Shown here: piece by piece, positions 34,401 to 43,824 of the stretch | How positions within the stretch are numbered: position 1 is the stretch's first letter | How the letters are laid out: every line of letters starts with the position of its first letter | Assembly: GCA_032622095.1 (NCBI GenBank) | Contig: CP136065.1 | Location: forward strand, 117,903,195 to 117,967,194 | DNA from: Siphonodentalium dalli | Taxonomy: Eukaryota; Mollusca; Scaphopoda; Gadilida; Siphonodentaliidae | Direction: 5' to 3' | DNA: 64,000 nt | The notes under the pieces: model-generated | Databases searched by the model: none | The model's input: only the letters and a program-made list of their open reading frames with translations | What the model was told of the DNA's origin: nothing | Translations under genes and position numbers: made by a program

Positions 34401-35521
34401 GTCAGTCTAGCGGTGTTGGCTCTATTGGCGATTGCTGTCGGAAGCGTGTTGCCGTTGACCTTTTCAGGGTACATATTTCGGAAGGTACGGAGTGGAAGGG
34501 TATTTCCCTGTGCACCTGTGTCGACCTTCAACTTCAAGTTGTGTACGCCTGGACGGTTGTCCAACTGTATATTCACTGTTGCATATGCTTCGTCGCGACT
34601 TTGATCAAAACACAGCGATGATACTTGAACGACATCGAATGACAGAGGGTTAAAGTCGTCGTCGGCTCTGTCTGGCGGTGTCGACGTGTGTAGCTCGTCG
34701 GTTGATACCTCGTTGATGTGGCGACGTTGTTGCTGGTAATTTCCGGGACGTCTGTGATAGTTGGACGGTTTATTATCAGTTGCCTGGTATCCGGGTGGTT
34801 TAACCCTTCTGCTGCTGCGGCAGAATCGTTGCCAGTGTCCAGTACGGCCACACGCATGACATTTGTCCTGTGCTGCAGCGCAAATTTGACCCGTCCTATG
34901 TCGGAGACCGCAGTTTCCACACGGCTTCGATGTGATGGGTTTCTCAATCTTATGTCGGACCGCGTCTACGGACATTCGATCGGTTGAAATTTGCTTAATT
35001 TGCGACCTGCCCGCCAATATGGCTTCATATTTGCGCCCCTCGGCCAAGGCATCCTTCAATGGGTATCCTTTGTCCTTTCCCAGGAGGTCGCGCTGATATG
35101 GTTCTATTGGGGTCGACGCAATGACAAGTTCAATCAACCGCTCTTCAAGTTCGGTATTGTCAAAGTCACATTTGGTCGCTTGTGTCCTTGCACGGGTTAC
35201 AAAATCAGCGATCGTCTCTTCGGACCTCTGTCTGAACGACATTAGATTCAAGCGATGGACACGAAAGTTCACATCAGTATTGAACTGAGACGAGAAGTAG
35301 TCCCATATCTTGATGGGTTTCCGTTTGTCTGCGGCAGACAATCCCGACGCATTGAGTCTTTTGAGTCCCTCTATACCAAGACCTCGTATTATTTTCAGCG
35401 CTATTTTTCCGTCTTCTGTGATCTCCTCGTCCTCGCAGTATATTTCAATCGTCTGGCGAAACAGGGTTAAGGTTTCCCCGATATCAGCCTCCGACCATCT
35501 CATCTCCGGTATCTTCGCCAT
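31454..35521 (-). CDS. Gag-pol polyprotein of the Ty3/gypsy element
   Basis: This single 1,355-residue frame encodes all retrotransposition functions without a frameshift. Domains in order: a gag-like N-terminal region (1-195); two cysteine/histidine knuckles (201-234); a retropepsin-like protease with DTGAQ at 334-338; reverse transcriptase (about 535-700) with catalytic Asp in FSKLDA (589) and IADD (649-652); RNase H (about 792-905; D798, E833, D860); integrase with an HHCC zinc site (H1007, H1010, C1040, C1043) and D1071, D1125, E1161 (D,D-35-E spacing). The C-terminal tail ends in a basic/TRSGR stretch, without a chromodomain that I can recognise. The box usually read YxDD is IADD here, known from some metazoan gypsy lineages. 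The start is the first Met, 287 nt inside the 5' LTR. All key catalytic residues are present, so the protein may be functional. Confidence 0.97.
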   Translation of the reverse strand: MAKIPEMRWSEADIGETLTLFRQTIEIYCEDEEITEDGKIALKIIRGLGIEGLKRLNASGLSAADKRKPIKIWDYFSSQFNTDVNFRVHRLNLMSFRQRSEETIADFVTRARTQATKCDFDNTELEERLIELVIASTPIEPYQRDLLGKDKGYPLKDALAEGRKYEAILAGRSQIKQISTDRMSVDAVRHKIEKPITSKPCGNCGLRHRTGQICAAAQDKCHACGRTGHWQRFCRSSRRVKPPGYQATDNKPSNYHRRPGNYQQQRRHINEVSTDELHTSTPPDRADDDFNPLSFDVVQVSSLCFDQSRDEAYATVNIQLDNRPGVHNLKLKVDTGAQGNTLPLRTFRNMYPEKVNGNTLPTAIANRANTARLTAYNATPIPCSGIVDIPCKYNDSEWYKTSFYIVDVTGPAVVGLQSCQKLKLVTMHCAVSSTVDTDSSSKQEEQLKNNTYTTNTSIQEQKLQNIDDLKRLYPERFDRIGCFPGVAKLVVNDSVTSHIDAPRKTPIALKDKIRDGIDAMERDNIIRKVTEPTDWVSSLAYATKRDGSLRICLDPRHLNTALKRPHHRIPTLEELTHRFAGATIFSKLDAKSGYWSVKLDPSSQLLTTFQSPFGRYCFLRLPFGLNVSQDIFQLKMDQILDRVDGAIGIADDVAVFGRTEAEHDKNLRTLMTVAAENGLVFNSSKCQIKQKSISFFGMTYTDKGVRPDSAKVDDLQKMPHPTNKKELQEFLGFVTYLSSFISNLSQKSAPLRDLLKKDVPFMWEAHHQQCFDQLKHTVTDKTTLQYFDTSLTPTIQTDASLRGLGSVLLQDEKPIAFASKSLSDAERRYACIERELLAVVFAVHRFHTYVYGRHFNVYTDHKPLVMIMQKPLTSAPPRLQRMLLKLQGYDFALHHIKGSDMTVADTLSRLPTNNGKTIDLDIRVDHVQFSTDRLTKIRDATQRDITLSALKEIIVSGWPDSIKEVPQQIREYFAFRDELSVENGIILKGARIIIPGEVQKNILEQLHYSHMGIEKTKLRARDCVYWMNINKDIEEAVKSCPICRTHQPSQQNETLHPHEIPTKPWDVVGTDLFHFGTNEYLIVADYFSKFFVIRKLPLHYTSHAVISAMKQIFSEQGIPRRVFSDNGPQYSASSFNEFANEWCFDHFTSSPRYPKSNVFIERQIRTVKSGLKKSKDAGSDPDLAMLSIRCTPINHNLPSPAELLSGRKFRSNVLSKMNNVTNDDTREQLIQRQTSQKLYHDRNARDLPPLIPGQTVTVQNHETLAWDPATIQEQCDEPRSYILTKPNGSVFRRNRVQIRDIPKTVCEPYQPQPMGDTPEAVTTLEHDDHVPNAADGPTYRTRSGRLSKPPVKYTQ

Positions 35522-35794
35522 CTTAGATGCGTAGGCTACGCGTTAGCACAAGCAGCAAACAGCAAACGATGTATGTGGTGAGAATTGTCGACGAATCGGC
35601 GTTCCGTAGATTCTTGGAGAATTCGAGCGTGCCTCTGTGTCACAGACTGCAGCTCAATTGCGGGGGTGTCGGGTTACCAGCAACTATGTCAGCTATGGAA
35701 TCACAGGTTATCGGCATAAAAGTTCCTGATTGCACGTCCAAGTAGCGTATAATCAAATGGAATAATCATTCAATATCCATGGGAAAAGTCGTTT

Positions 35795-35808
35795 TTCCGC
35801 TGCCACCA
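35795..35808 (-). promoter_or_regulatory. tRNA primer-binding site of the gypsy element
   Basis: Directly inside the 5' LTR the minus strand reads TGGTGGCAGCGGAA. It starts with TGG, the complement of a tRNA CCA end. The tRNA itself was not identified. Confidence 0.7.
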
Positions 35809-35988
35809 TATAAAGATGTGTCATGGTATAAAGATGAGAAGAGTTTGTATCATATAAGTTCGATTATATTGCGGATCTGTGTACATAGACAAACGTGTGG
35901 CGTAGAATACATATCAATCGTAAACTAGTTCAAGGTCCAATATATTAACTACGGTAGTCCAGATTGATCATAAGCAGAATATGTTACA
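35809..35988 (-). repeat. 5' LTR of the gypsy element
   Basis: 180 bp, identical by eye to 31238-31417. It contains a TATAAAGATG motif twice near its inner end (plus-strand reading). It drives transcription on the minus strand. Confidence 0.95.
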
Positions 35989-35993
35989 TACCC

Positions 35994-37682
35994 CATATGT
36001 AGCATCTGAATTATACCATAAGCTATACCACGAATGAAGCTCGCTAAGAATTCCAAGCTTTCGAAACAAACACGTGAGCTGGACACCGGCATATGTATTG
36101 TTTGAAACATTCCGATTAGTGGCACCCTTCTACAAAGAAGTGTAGTAAACTGTTGTTGTGAGTGAGATAGATTAATCTGACGAAGAGACGGAAACGGGTC
36201 TAGATAATGCTGAATGTGGCAATTCAGAATAAGCTCAGGTACTGTTTTTTTATTCTTGGAAGTCATAATATGACTATTCGGCGCACCTATATACGGTTAC
36301 GGCCAGTATGAGCCCTTAGTGGAGAATGGATTTTGAAATGCCACATCGCGATTGTGGGTTTTCATCATTTCAAAAGGCTACGACTTACATTGGAACTAAT
36401 ATATGGCTTATAGTATGTACCGTTTCGTCTATACAAATCGATATTATGACAAAAAGTTGAAATTAGTATGTGATAATATCGGCTTCTTTTCAATTTATGG
36501 CCGCCAGTTTGGCCGCCATATTGACTGTGAGTATCACTTGCCAAACCCTAATGAATAATTCATACATATCAACATGTAATGGTCGGTAGAAATCGCGAAA
36601 CAATAACGCCCGTCCTAAGAAAGTAAAGGAATGTAGGCGTATTTTCAAATTTCGGTCGCCATTTTGGCCGCCATCTTCGATATGGAAAACCATTTCTTGC
36701 TTGAGATTTAAGGTAATTACTTCAGCTCAGTATGTCCAACTCAACTGTACGCATGGATGGAGTTGTCTCGACAATAATGCCCAATGATGTGAACATGAGG
36801 GAATTTCGGTGATTTTTCAAAATCTGTCCGCCATTGTGTGCGCCATTTTGGATTTGGGGTACTTTTATTTGGATATGGTACAAGGAAAGTTCTTCGCCTA
36901 TGTGTTCCCAACTCACAATAGTAAGCAGGTGTGGAGTTTTCATGACAATAATGCTCACTGATGTTAAAATCGGCGATTTTCGGCGATTTTTTATTTCTGG
37001 TGGCCATTTTGGCAGCCATCTTGGATTTGGGTAAATATTCCTCAACTCAGGTATAAGAGGAATCATAGCTCGAGTATCTCCTGCACATATATATGCATGG
37101 GTGTTGTTATAATAGCAATAACATTCATTGATTCGAAACATTACATCGCATTATTAACGTAGATTCAGCTTTGACCTATTATACCGGCATTTGGGAAAAC
37201 GTGATATCGGACAAAAATATCCAGCAATGAATGTATATTATGGTCCCCATGTGGTCGAAAATGACTCCTCTATATGATAAATGTATAACATGACGCAAAG
37301 ATGCCAACATTTTCCCACAGAGACAAACGAAAGGTGGTAACATGTCAGAAAAATAGCATATTTTCACATTTCGGCGGCCATCTTGGATTCTGGTGTCGGA
37401 TTTTTGGCCAATTTGTAAGGGCTGTTTATTATCATAACGAATAGAGCTGAAAACAAGACCGCATGTGACATCATCTTTACTATAACGGCGATCAAAGAGA
37501 CATGGTGCATTTAAAAAAAATGGCCGCCATGATGGACGCCATCTTGTCTGGAGTCTCTGCGGCCACTTTTTTTTCTTGTTAACAAGTGAAAAAAATTAGA
37601 GGATACCTTAAGGAAGAAAATTAGTGGGGTGAAGTTGAGTCCTGGGGGGGGGTGCAGAGGTTGACCAATATCTCCTGGACTA
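35994..37682 (-). repeat. Outer part of the right arm of the palindrome
   Basis: Reverse complement of 27962-29640. It contains the mirror ATGGCGGCC array and ends with CCAATATCTCCTGGACTA before the TTA duplication. Confidence 0.85.
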
Positions 37683-37685
37683 TTA

Positions 37686-39184
37686 GTATTGATACCGAAT
37701 ATCACCCAAAGGATATACAAGTCGCTAACCAATAAAATCATTTGTATATCTCTGGAAATATTGTATTATTCCCGATAATTGCACTCTGCCCGCTAAAGCA
37801 GGCTGCCGGGATGAACGTAAATTACGTAGTGCCAGCTTTAGCGGGCTACCGGGTTGAAAGAGTTAAACTGCCAAATATTTTTGTCTTCAGTGACCAAATT
37901 TTACGTCTCGTTGTATACACCTGAATGTCATCAGATACAACGATATTTTATCAATTAAACATATTATTTAACGGAAATATGAGCCATATATATAGTACTC
38001 AATATCACCAATTTAACTTTGAAATAAGTTTTAATTTTTTGTATGTATCATTGCCAAAGATTTCATTGAAAGCCATTGATAACTCACCCAATATTGTTGC
38101 ATTTTTCACAACCCTGGTGACTGTCGCAAAACAAACAAGTTACATCACTTTAATACTATCACCTGATTACAAAATGCAATAAATACTAAATAAGTTACAG
38201 AAAGGATGTTTGGATCTCATGAGTTGGGTTGGATGTGGGCATATATGTTAACTTTCCCGATTTAGACAGGAGTCTCCTGAATTCCAGCCATATCACCTGA
38301 CCTCCCGATCGGGAAACAGTTTCTCTAAAATTCAGTGAAATTAAAAGACAAAGCCTTCTCAGTGCATGCAGCTAACTTAATAGAAGTAACACAAATATGA
38401 CCCATAATACTCTCTCAATGAAAACAAGCTTCGTAATTAACCTGGGGTAATTAATAGCCACCAGATTATCCAAACATAGCTTCTTTTCTAACACCTCTCA
38501 GTATTCAATTATATTAGCTTGAACACAAAGAATCCATGTAGTTTTAATAACAGCGAACCAGCTGGTATGACGTAATCTGAAGTTCATCCAATCTCCTGAA
38601 ATCGGTATGCCAGAAGTTAACATGTATGGCTGTGGAGAATGACATTGGTCATATGTGCATAATGTTAACGGCCTGAGGAAATGGAAAAATAACCTATCAT
38701 TTATAGGAATATAAAATTGAGACTCGGCTTATTGTTTTAGTGTAATGGTATCATTAATTTAGTTGTCGAGAAGAATGAAACTGGTAGTGCTCTTTGCAAA
38801 GCTCAATAAAATTTAGCTAGCTTCATCATCCACTTGAAAGGATAATTCTATTCCATGTTCTACCCTCTGTATCTATAAAGATAATAATTAATAATTAAAA
38901 CTGAAACATATTAAATAGCATCAAGATAAAGGATAGAAAAAAATGATATATCTACTTTTTAAAAAGTACAACCTGAACCACTTGTAATAAGTGTACCTGC
39001 AGATTGTTGATGCTGCTACAAATGATAATAAACAATGACTGATAACAAACATCAGCACTCATCAGAGTATCCACTTATCAGAGGTAGGCATACATGTGGA
39101 TTTATAAGATGAACTAGTTAACTCTTTCAACAGTAACTGAATAAATTCATATATAATTTATAGGCAAATTTACAAGATACCAGT
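37686..39184. other. Intergenic
   Basis: Contains a short inverted repeat at about 37788-37845 (CCCGCTAAAGC / GCTTTAGCGGG). Otherwise AT-rich with nothing recognised. Confidence 0.55.
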
Positions 39185-39400
39185 TACAGTAATGCCCTAA
39201 ATAATCGACTCCTTAACCACAGCAGAATTATGGGGAAGTTTTCAGGATTTAGTCAGAAATATGGCTTGTTGCCTTCATCGGAAAGCTCTCATTGAGAGCT
39301 TTCCGATAAATGGCAACAAGCCATATTTCTGACTAAATCCTGAAAACTTCCCCATAATACTGCTGTAGTTAAGGAGTCGATTATTTAGGGCATTACTGTA
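39185..39400. mobile_element. Hairpin MITE family M1, copy 3
   Basis: 216 bp with the ends and sub-ends of copy 1 (TACAGTAATGCCCTAAATAA). The two arms are nearly perfect complements, centred on GAGAGCTCTCA-like sequence. TA at both ends. Confidence 0.9.
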
Positions 39401-40329
39401 TGATATGCACTGACAATGATGATGAATATATGATGTGGCGTTGATCTCTTAAGGTAGCATCAGGACTGAAAACCTACATCATAATTTGCTCGAAAATGGC
39501 AGCATGTCAACTCACATTTTTTCTATATTTCCAAAGAATTTACGCTAATGAGCTATAACAACTAATCTCGGATACTGCAAAAAGTGGATATCGTACAGAT
39601 TTGTTTTTTAAAGGTGACACGCAACGGATTTTAGATATGTCTATGCCCCTCCTATCAATGTGCCATTTAAGGACCTGATCCCATCACGTGGCAACACGAA
39701 GTCTCTAAATAGCTGGGAAGCCGACAAATCGACATTACGCCAACTCCCCAAAGTTATTGCAAAGAAAAAGTGTCATAACTTATCTCCCGTGAATTGTGAC
39801 ATGACAAATTTATATAATGGCATCCAGAAATGAGCACCCTGTGTTATACTACACCATTAGTATCTGTCCAGATGTCATGGAGTTATTATATACACATTAT
39901 GTTGTACACGAGCGTAACTAGCAGGTACCGATACCAGTAATGATAGCGGTTGTCCATTTGACCTACAAGAGTAGCAGTAATTTGACTGCCCTTGTAATGG
40001 TCAATTTAGTGATACTGCGTGTATATTTACAAAGATTTGTACATTGTTTACATCATCGCAACCATGTGTTTTATGTATTTTACAGCATTCTTAGAAACAC
40101 AATCCAACTGAGAATTAATCATGTGCACCCTGGCATTACTATATTGTCATATGTACATTGTCTCTCTTCATTTCACAATGAATGATTGGTGGCTACTTCA
40201 AAGCCAAGACTCATATGTTCAGCAATTATTTGAAACACATTTTGTGTACATTAGGCTTCGTGCAGGAATATATAAAATATTATAATACCATTTGTTTGTT
40301 TGTTGCAGAAAACAAAGATCAAATTGGCT
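39401..40329. other. Intergenic
   Basis: No supported feature. Confidence 0.5.
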
Positions 40330-40725
40330 AGAGCTTTTTAGCTCACCTGAGACGAAGTCTCCGGTGGAGCTATAGTCATCACTCTTCGTCCGTCGTCCGT
40401 CCGTCCGGGCGTCCGTCTGTCAACTTCTTTTTTAAACATCTTCTCCTCTGAAACCATCATACCAAATTGGTTCATATTTGGTGTGGATGTTCCCTAGGTG
40501 ACTCTCATTCAGATTTGTTCAAATGAGGTCACCGAGTCAAATAGTTTTGATGTCAGGACCATAACTATTTTTCCACATAGTAATTCTTAAAACGACTTCT
40601 TTTCTGAAGTTGTCGGGCCGATTGGGTTCATATTTGGTATGAGGGTACCTTGGGTGACTGTGGTTCAGATTTGTTCAAATGAGGTCACTGGGTCAAATGT
40701 GGGTGGGGCTATGGACATAAATCTG
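40330..40725 (+). repeat. Dispersed repeat with TTAGCTCACCTGAGACG head
   Basis: Begins TTTTTAGCTCACCTGAGACG, continues with a CCGTCCGTCCGT-rich stretch, and has two internal units with TTCATATTTGGT.TG and TCAGATTTGTTCAAATGAGG TCAC. The type resembles a repeat common in bivalve genomes (from memory). A partial relative occurs at 41780-42020. Confidence 0.6.
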
Positions 40726-40860
40726 AATTTTTTTTTTTTTTTTTTCGATTTAACTTATTGCTCAATTTAACCCAAAAATATTATATATATATATATATAT
40801 ATTATTTTTAATAATTTTTTTTTTTTTATTAGATAAAATATTTTATTTTAAATTAAATTA
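40726..40860. repeat. Low-complexity T-run and TA microsatellite
   Basis: A run of about 19 T at 40727-40745, (TA)n at about 40780-40802, then A/T homopolymers. Confidence 0.85.
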
Positions 40861-42118
40861 AAAAAAACTCATTAAAATTTTGAAGAACCTATGACATTAC
40901 ATCTTTGGGAGGGAAGGGGAGGTACCTCTAGTCACTCCACTATATTTGGTTGAAATCAGGGGTTTGGGAGAAAGCAGGAACAGACAGATGTACCGAAATG
41001 TTCAGTAAATTACTTTAATATCCTTGTATTCTCACTACAGCAAGCCACCCATGTGCTCTGATAGACACATGTTTATAAAACAAGATAACAACTGCTATGC
41101 CATAGTGCTCTCTATCCCCAGAGAGTGTAATTCATGTCATTCATAATTTAAATGAGATTAATGGTGTTATCAATGAAGCACCCTTGTTGTTTACATTATC
41201 ACTCAGTGGTCATTAAAATCAGATTAATTTCTTTTTCTCCAAGCTTGAATTAAGAGTGCGTGGCATTTGTAGAATGAGGTTCCCAGAGGGTTAATTTAAT
41301 TATGTTGCTCCACACAGCAGGCTAGCATCACCAAATACACCCTCTGAGGACCTCATTCTGCTTAGGCCTCATCTTCTGGGAAGTATCTAGAGTCTCAAAT
41401 TAACATTTTTAGCTGCTTTTTTTCCTTCTGTTCAGATTCTATATCCCCTAATTTGCAGAAGATAAAATGCATAATTGAGGTGCCCAATGGGTGTGCATAC
41501 ATCGCCAACTTCAGCTGGAGAATTTCTATCTGTCCCTAGGTCTCCCATAGCAGTTGGGGATTAAGTAAAATTAGGTTCCCAGATTGTGAATTTGGTGATG
41601 CTATCCCACCTATCAGAATAGCATCACTAGTTTCACTCTTTGGGGACTTCAGACACACTGAATTCAGGCTTGGCTGTTCCAATATTTTCTTAACAACCAC
41701 TTATCTATGTGAACTCATTATACCTAATTATGAACAAACAATCGAGGTACATGTATATTGCTGTTGTTGGATTTAAACTGTCGGTCTGTCAGAGAGTCCT
41801 TCCATCCATTGGTCTGTCCATCCAATCCGTCAACAATCCATATGAAATCCTTACCTGTAGGCGATCACGTTCAAATGGGAGGGATGCCAGGGCCGTAACT
41901 TTCTCCCTCCATAGTAATTCTAACAACTATTACTTCTCAAGAACGTTCAAGTCTATTTAGCTTATATTTGGTATGCAGGGTCCTTGGGCGGCATGTTCAG
42001 ATCTGTTCAAATGGGGTCATTTTTTTGGAAAATCAATTAACTTCAACTCTTAAAAGCCACTGTTTAAAATTACTAGATGAATAGATCTCATACATGGGGA
42101 TTCATGTTTGTTCAACTA
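40861..42118. other. Intergenic
   Basis: Mixed repeat-like sequence. 41780-42020 carries a decayed copy of the CCGT/TTTGGTATG repeat. No gene seen. Confidence 0.5.
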
Positions 42119-42770
42119 GGGGCAGAGGTAAAAGTTATAGCTCCCCCACCCACACTACCTGTATCTATGTTGTATGCTACTGTTATAATAATATATAGAT
42201 TCCTCTTGAAAATTTCATTTCTGATACAACATTAGTTGTAGATTAGATTTTCACACCAAAAATAAGACATCCTTAAACCACACTTAGACTCACTATATGA
42301 ATAGTTCTCATAATTTGATTTTAATTTCCAACTAGTATGTTTTTAAACCAACAGTCCATATTTGCCGACTTCATGTTAATCTGTTGTAATGGGGCACAAA
42401 TTTTGACTTTATGGGAGATGTCAGGCTGGAAATTCCCAAAAGTTTGAGAGCTTGAAGCACCCATTCCAGTTATAAAATTTCAACATAAGAGGGGTGTGCA
42501 AAATTAATTTTGTGAACTTAGGACTATGGAATGGTTAAGATTATCTTGTTTAAAAGGGGGTTGGAGATTTGACAGTAGTGTGCACTTTGAAATTTCAAGG
42601 TGAAGAGCCCGGCTCATCAGCAAATCCTGAGCTACATGTATATGTCCATGTTTAGAACTACTTGTCTTAACTTATTTTGACAAGTACTGACTGTGTTAGT
42701 CTTCAAAGTCCCTTTCTTCTCAGTCTTTACAGTAGGTGAGCGTCTCCACAGTCATTGACTGTCTTGTTAT
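42119..42770 (+). repeat. Dispersed repeat family R3, copy 2
   Basis: Collinear with 8403-9130 through GGGGCAGAGGTAAAAG, AACTAGTATGTTTTTAAACC, GGGAGATGTCAGGCTGGAAA, GAGAGCTTGAAGCACC and CATAAGAGGGGTGTGCA. Confidence 0.75.
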
Positions 42771-43713
42771 TATCTAATTTCCTTTTATCAAGATATTACC
42801 GGCAGATGCATATAGTTCATGTTGAATCATTTTGTTACCATAATAGAAGTATCTCAATCTTGGTATGGTTGTTCCATTGAAAACTACATTTTACGGAGGA
42901 GTGTATAGGCATATACGTGGGAACACGGATTATTATGCTGCCATCTTAATTAACTCAATTTCACTATGCTCATTCCTGGGATACATAAGATTTGACCTGA
43001 AATATTCCAAAAAAAGAGAACAATAGTTCGGGGAATGAGCACATTGAAAATAAAAAGGTTTATCAAAGACCTATGACATCGTGCTTTTTAGTACTAAATT
43101 AGTTTAGTCAAAGTTTGTCTTTTAGGTTTTTTTTTGGGGACCGTTGGGGTGAAATGATGTGTATACTGGGACTGCGATATATAATGCATGAGGAATGTGT
43201 TAACTTCATTTCTGGTGTAGATATTATCAGATTTTGTCACAGGTCATACACTCGACTTTCTCTTGTCAATCCGTGATGTTAAAAACTATGGGGATATAAG
43301 TCATGACATTTTCACTCAAATGTGAAACCTATCTCAAAACACTGAAACATAGACACCGTATATCAGCACGTTGGTAAAATAAAGTGTTTGCTGACCAAAC
43401 CGGCGACCTATTAAATTAATTTTTAGCCAAATGATGAAAACTGCTGCATGTCACCTTTAAGGATATTTTAGTTGAAAAATTGTCACCGAAGTCACCTGAA
43501 AACTTATATCTTCTCAACAGTCATATATATATATGGGGACGGGATTCATAGTGACCTAGCACAAATTGGTACATAACTTATTCACTATCTTTTTTAGTTC
43601 AGTTAAGAAAACAATGAAAACTCACTTCGATGTGAGGTACCTTGCTGCCATTTTCAAGCAAATTATGATGTAAGTTACTGGCCCTGAACATACCAGGAAT
43701 CTTCAAAGAAATC
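42771..43713. other. 3' flank / 3'UTR of the phosphodiesterase gene
   Basis: On the minus strand this follows the stop codon. No canonical poly(A) signal is clear, and no other feature was recognised. Confidence 0.5.
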
Positions 43714-43824
43714 TCATTTCTTTTCAATGGATTTGTTCTTTCTTGAGAGTCTGTTCCAGTTGTCTCTGTTGCTTTTGCAGCCACTTAGCAATGGGTCCAA
43801 TGAAGGCGATACTTTAGCAATAGC
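43714..43824 (-). CDS. Phosphodiesterase last exon
   Basis: This 111-nt minus-strand exon follows ctattcacag and encodes [21 protein letters not shown] and a basic tail ending SIEKK, with TGA at 43714-43716. The NRxxW motif is the usual last helix of the catalytic domain. No CaaX prenylation box is present, unlike PDE6. Confidence 0.82.
   Translation of the reverse strand, partial: AIAKVSPSLDPLLSGCKSNRDNWNRLSRKNKSIEKK

Larger units (their letters stand above)
31238..35988 (-). mobile_element. Intact Ty3/gypsy LTR retrotransposon
   Basis: Two 180-bp LTRs (31238-31417 and 35809-35988) read identical by eye. They are flanked by the 5-bp duplication TACCC at 31233-31237 and 35989-35993. The element runs on the minus strand: 5' LTR at the right, primer site at 35795-35808, one 1,355-codon gag-pol frame, purine tract at 31418-31428, 3' LTR at the left. 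On the coding strand the LTR begins TGTAACATATTC and ends CATCTTTATA, so the usual terminal CA is replaced by TA. Identical LTRs and an open frame imply recent insertion. No envelope frame exists. Confidence 0.97.
27962..37682. mobile_element. Giant foldback-type element, ~2.2 kb inverted arms, split by a gypsy insertion
   Basis: Ends TAGTCCAGGAGATATTGG and the exact complement are flanked by TTA at 27959-27961 and 37683-37685 (a 2-bp TA reading is also possible). The left arm (27962 to about 30190) pairs, with increasing divergence inward, with the right arm (about 30650-31237 plus 35994-37682). Removing the 4.75 kb gypsy element leaves about 4.97 kb with a ~0.45 kb unpaired centre. No transposase is recognised, so it is non-autonomous or of an unknown type. 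A TTA duplication would fit PIF/Harbinger. The arms contain repeated ATGGCGGCC modules. Confidence 0.85.

Noticed and set aside
43599-43784. Open frame of 61 codons on the minus strand over the phosphodiesterase last exon
   Set aside because: It is in a different frame from the exon ending SIEKK. The exon frame matches the family and the upstream phase.
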